Source: Actinomycetes bacterium
GTDB taxonomy: Bacteria > Actinomycetota > Acidimicrobiia > Acidimicrobiales > CADCSY01
DNA: 22,777 nucleotides
Reading direction: 5' to 3'
Assembly: GCA_025464025.1 (NCBI GenBank)
Contig: JAODBP010000271.1
Coordinates: 1-22,777, forward strand
Part shown: positions 21,171 to 22,777 of the stretch, in pieces
Layout: every line of letters starts with the position of its first letter
Position numbering within the stretch: position 1 is the stretch's first letter
Program-made: the position numbers and the translations under genes
The notes under the pieces: model-generated
The model's database searches: none
The model's input: only the letters and a program-made list of their open reading frames with translations
Told to the model about the DNA's origin: nothing

Positions 21171-22117
21171 CGATGTTGGGGACCGAGGGCATGGCCCAGG
21201 TCCAGGCCCGCATGGCGCAGATCGAGGCGCGCTTCGGCGTGAACCGGCCTCCGCGCGCGACCGCCTCGGCGGCACAAGGCGACTTCCAGTCCGTCCTCGC
21301 CTCGGCGCAGGACCAGCTCGACGGCACGAGCTCGGCGCTCGGCGCCAGCTCGGTCACCGGGACCGACGTGATCCAGGACGCCCTCAAGTACCTGGGCGTG
21401 CCGTACAAGTGGGGCGGCACCGATCCGGCGACCGGCCTCGACTGCTCCGGCTTCGTCCAGCAGGTCTACGAGGACCTCGGGATGACGCTCCCCCGGGTCA
21501 GCCAGGACCAGGCCAAGGCGGGGCGCCCGGTCGCCAACCTCGAGTCGGCCCAGCCCGGCGACCTGATCGCCTTCGGCACGCCCGTCGACCACATCGCCAT
21601 CTACGTGGGCAACGGCCGCATGATCGAGGCGCCCCACACCGGCGACGTGGTGAAGGTCGCCGACGTGCCCTCCGACTGGACGGCCATCCGCCGCATCCTC
21701 CCCGAACCCGCCGGCAGCGTGGGCGGGCTCGGCGGCACCTCGCCCTACGACGCCCTCTTCCAGTCGTCGGCCGCCAAGTACAACGTCTCGGCGTCGGTGC
21801 TCCAGGCCATGGCCAAGGCCGAGTCGGGCTTCAACCCGAACGCGGTGAGCAAGGCCGGCGCCCAGGGGCTCATGCAGCTCATGCCGGGCACGGCCAAGGG
21901 ACTCGGCGTGAACCCGTTCGACCCGGCCCAGGCCATCGACGGCGCCGCCAGCCTGCTCGCCGGCAACCTCAAGCGCTTCGGCTCCCTCGACCAGGCGCTC
22001 GCCGCCTACAACGCCGGTCCCGCCGCGGTCCAGCGCTACGGCGGGGTGCCGCCCTACGCCGAGACCCAGGGCTACGTCCGGCGCATCCTCGACGACCTTC
22101 GAACGGAGGTGTCATGA
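21167..22117 (+). CDS. Two-domain peptidoglycan hydrolase, NlpC/P60 plus lytic transglycosylase
   Basis: This 316-residue enzyme joins two wall-cutting domains. NlpC/P60 (about 66-177) has the nucleophile Cys93 in DCSGF, His142 in VDHIAIYVGNGRMIE and His157 in EAPHTGD. The SLT transglycosylase domain (about 193-313) has Glu219 in AKAESGFNPNAVSKAGAQGL, QLMPGTAKGLG, and AYNAGPAAVQRYGG. There is no signal peptide or membrane helix; the N terminus (AQVQARMAQIEARFG, then DFQSVLASAQ) resembles leaders of proteins exported by the flagellar system. Set between fliJ and fliK with ATGA overlaps on both sides, it probably opens the wall for the growing rod, the job FlgJ does in proteobacteria. That role is inferred. 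Confidence 0.92.
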   Translation: MTMLGTEGMAQVQARMAQIEARFGVNRPPRATASAAQGDFQSVLASAQDQLDGTSSALGASSVTGTDVIQDALKYLGVPYKWGGTDPATGLDCSGFVQQVYEDLGMTLPRVSQDQAKAGRPVANLESAQPGDLIAFGTPVDHIAIYVGNGRMIEAPHTGDVVKVADVPSDWTAIRRILPEPAGSVGGLGGTSPYDALFQSSAAKYNVSASVLQAMAKAESGFNPNAVSKAGAQGLMQLMPGTAKGLGVNPFDPAQAIDGAASLLAGNLKRFGSLDQALAAYNAGPAAVQRYGGVPPYAETQGYVRRILDDLRTEVS

Positions 22118-22777
22118 CGTCGATCACCGACGCCCTGCCCCTGCCCGTGCCGGCGCCCGCCAACGGCGGACCGGCAGCCACGACCACCCAGACCTCGGGC
22201 ACGCCGCCCCAGGACGGGAAGCCCGACGACCCGGCCGAGTCGACGGCGCCGGCCGACGCCTTCGCCGCGCTCCTCGCCGCCGTCGTGGCCACCGTCGCCC
22301 CGGCCCCGGAGACGCCCGTCGTCACCGAGGCGCCGGCCGCCGGCGCCGAAGGGCCGGCGGCAGTCGTCGCCCCACCCGTCGCCGTGCTCACGCTGCCGAC
22401 CGCCACCGTGCCGGCCGCACCGGCCCCGACCGTCGCGCTCGCCACCGTCGTTCCCGATGCCCCGGTGGCGCCGCCGATGCCCGAGGCCGTCGCCCCCGAG
22501 GCCCCGGCCGCCCCGGCCGCCACCCCGGTGCCGGCACCTGCCGCACCGGTGGCGACGCCCGCACCCGCACCGGCCGCAGCCGCACCCGACGTCGTGATCG
22601 ACGAGATCGCCGTGCCGGTCGACGACGCCGAACCGATGCCGGCCCCGACGCCCGCCGGTCCGAAGCCGGTCGCGCCCCGACCGGCCGAGTCGACCAGCGC
22701 GCCCACGGCCCCGGCGGCCGAGGTCGCCACCGTGGTGACCGCCGTGGCGGCGTCGGGCAGCACCGACCAGCGGCCGG
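22114..22777 (+). CDS. fliK: Flagellar hook-length control protein FliK, N-terminal part (partial)
   Basis: The frame opens at ATG 22114, preceded by GGAGGT (22105-22110), overlaps the previous stop (ATGA), and stays open to the window edge (221 codons). The visible part is proline- and alanine-rich and poorly conserved, as expected of the FliK ruler region. A short hydrophobic helix (DAFAALLAAVV, residues 48-58) resembles the export signal near the FliK N terminus. The conserved C-terminal domain that switches export specificity lies outside the window. The FliK call therefore rests on position after fliJ and the hydrolase, composition and the helix. Confidence 0.75.
   Translation, partial: MTSITDALPLPVPAPANGGPAATTTQTSGTPPQDGKPDDPAESTAPADAFAALLAAVVATVAPAPETPVVTEAPAAGAEGPAAVVAPPVAVLTLPTATVPAAPAPTVALATVVPDAPVAPPMPEAVAPEAPAAPAATPVPAPAAPVATPAPAPAAAAPDVVIDEIAVPVDDAEPMPAPTPAGPKPVAPRPAESTSAPTAPAAEVATVVTAVAASGSTDQRP

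Noticed and set aside
21969..22763. Alanine/glycine-rich minus-strand frame opposite the right end
   Set aside because: It is the complement of the proline/alanine-rich FliK N-terminal region, which has a good ribosome site, an operon overlap and the expected position.

Overview
The window comes from a high-GC actinomycete. The partial 16S rRNA at the left edge, the very high G+C at third codon positions, and a flagellar gene order typical of motile Actinobacteria (flgN-flgK-flgL-fliW-csrA, fliC-flaG-fliD-fliS, flgB-flgC-fliE-fliF-fliG-fliH-fliI-fliJ-hydrolase-fliK) all point that way. The class Acidimicrobiia is my best guess from the 16S fragment, but I could not run a database search. There is no outer-membrane ring gene (flgH or flgI) in the window, which fits a monoderm cell.

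Layout. Bases 1-337 are the 5' end of a 16S rRNA gene on the minus strand. Bases 338-712 hold its leader and promoter: a -35/-10 pair, a UUCG-capped hairpin and a boxB/boxA-like antitermination signal. Bases 828-1739 (minus) encode a FliA/WhiG-type flagellar sigma factor. It diverges from a LuxR-type regulator whose receiver domain lacks the phosphoacceptor aspartate (1964-2599). Next, on the plus strand, come the late structural genes: export chaperone flgN, hook-filament junction flgK and flgL, the post-transcriptional pair fliW/csrA, flagellin, flaG, cap fliD, chaperone fliS, a small FliT-sized protein, and a fapA (DUF342) gene. A lone minus-strand RNB ribonuclease (13225-14598) separates this block from a second plus-strand operon. 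That operon builds the basal body and export apparatus: flgB, flgC, fliE, fliF, fliG, fliH, fliI, fliJ, a NlpC/P60-transglycosylase fusion, and fliK, which runs off the right edge.

Control. Four plus-strand sites share the layout TCAM-N15-GCCGAT and lie upstream of flgN, flagellin, fapA and flgB. This is the spacing of sigma-28 promoters (TAAA-N15-GCCGATAA), so the sigma factor at the left end very probably drives the four units. Two of these sites lie so close to the start codon that flgN and fapA should be nearly leaderless. csrA and the RNB gene carry another leaderless signature, TANNNT-N6-GTG. Flagellin output is probably also set by FliW and CsrA acting on the flagellin leader.

Most unusual. 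The flgB-fliK operon is packed with stop/start overlaps except for two gaps, fliE-fliF and fliI-fliJ. Both gaps begin with copies of the same short repeat, and each is bridged by a micro-ORF that overlaps the upstream stop and the downstream start. The fliE-fliF gap is flanked by a 7-bp direct repeat, and removing one repeat unit plus the gap would restore a TGATG overlap. This looks like a small intergenic element that inserted while preserving translational coupling.
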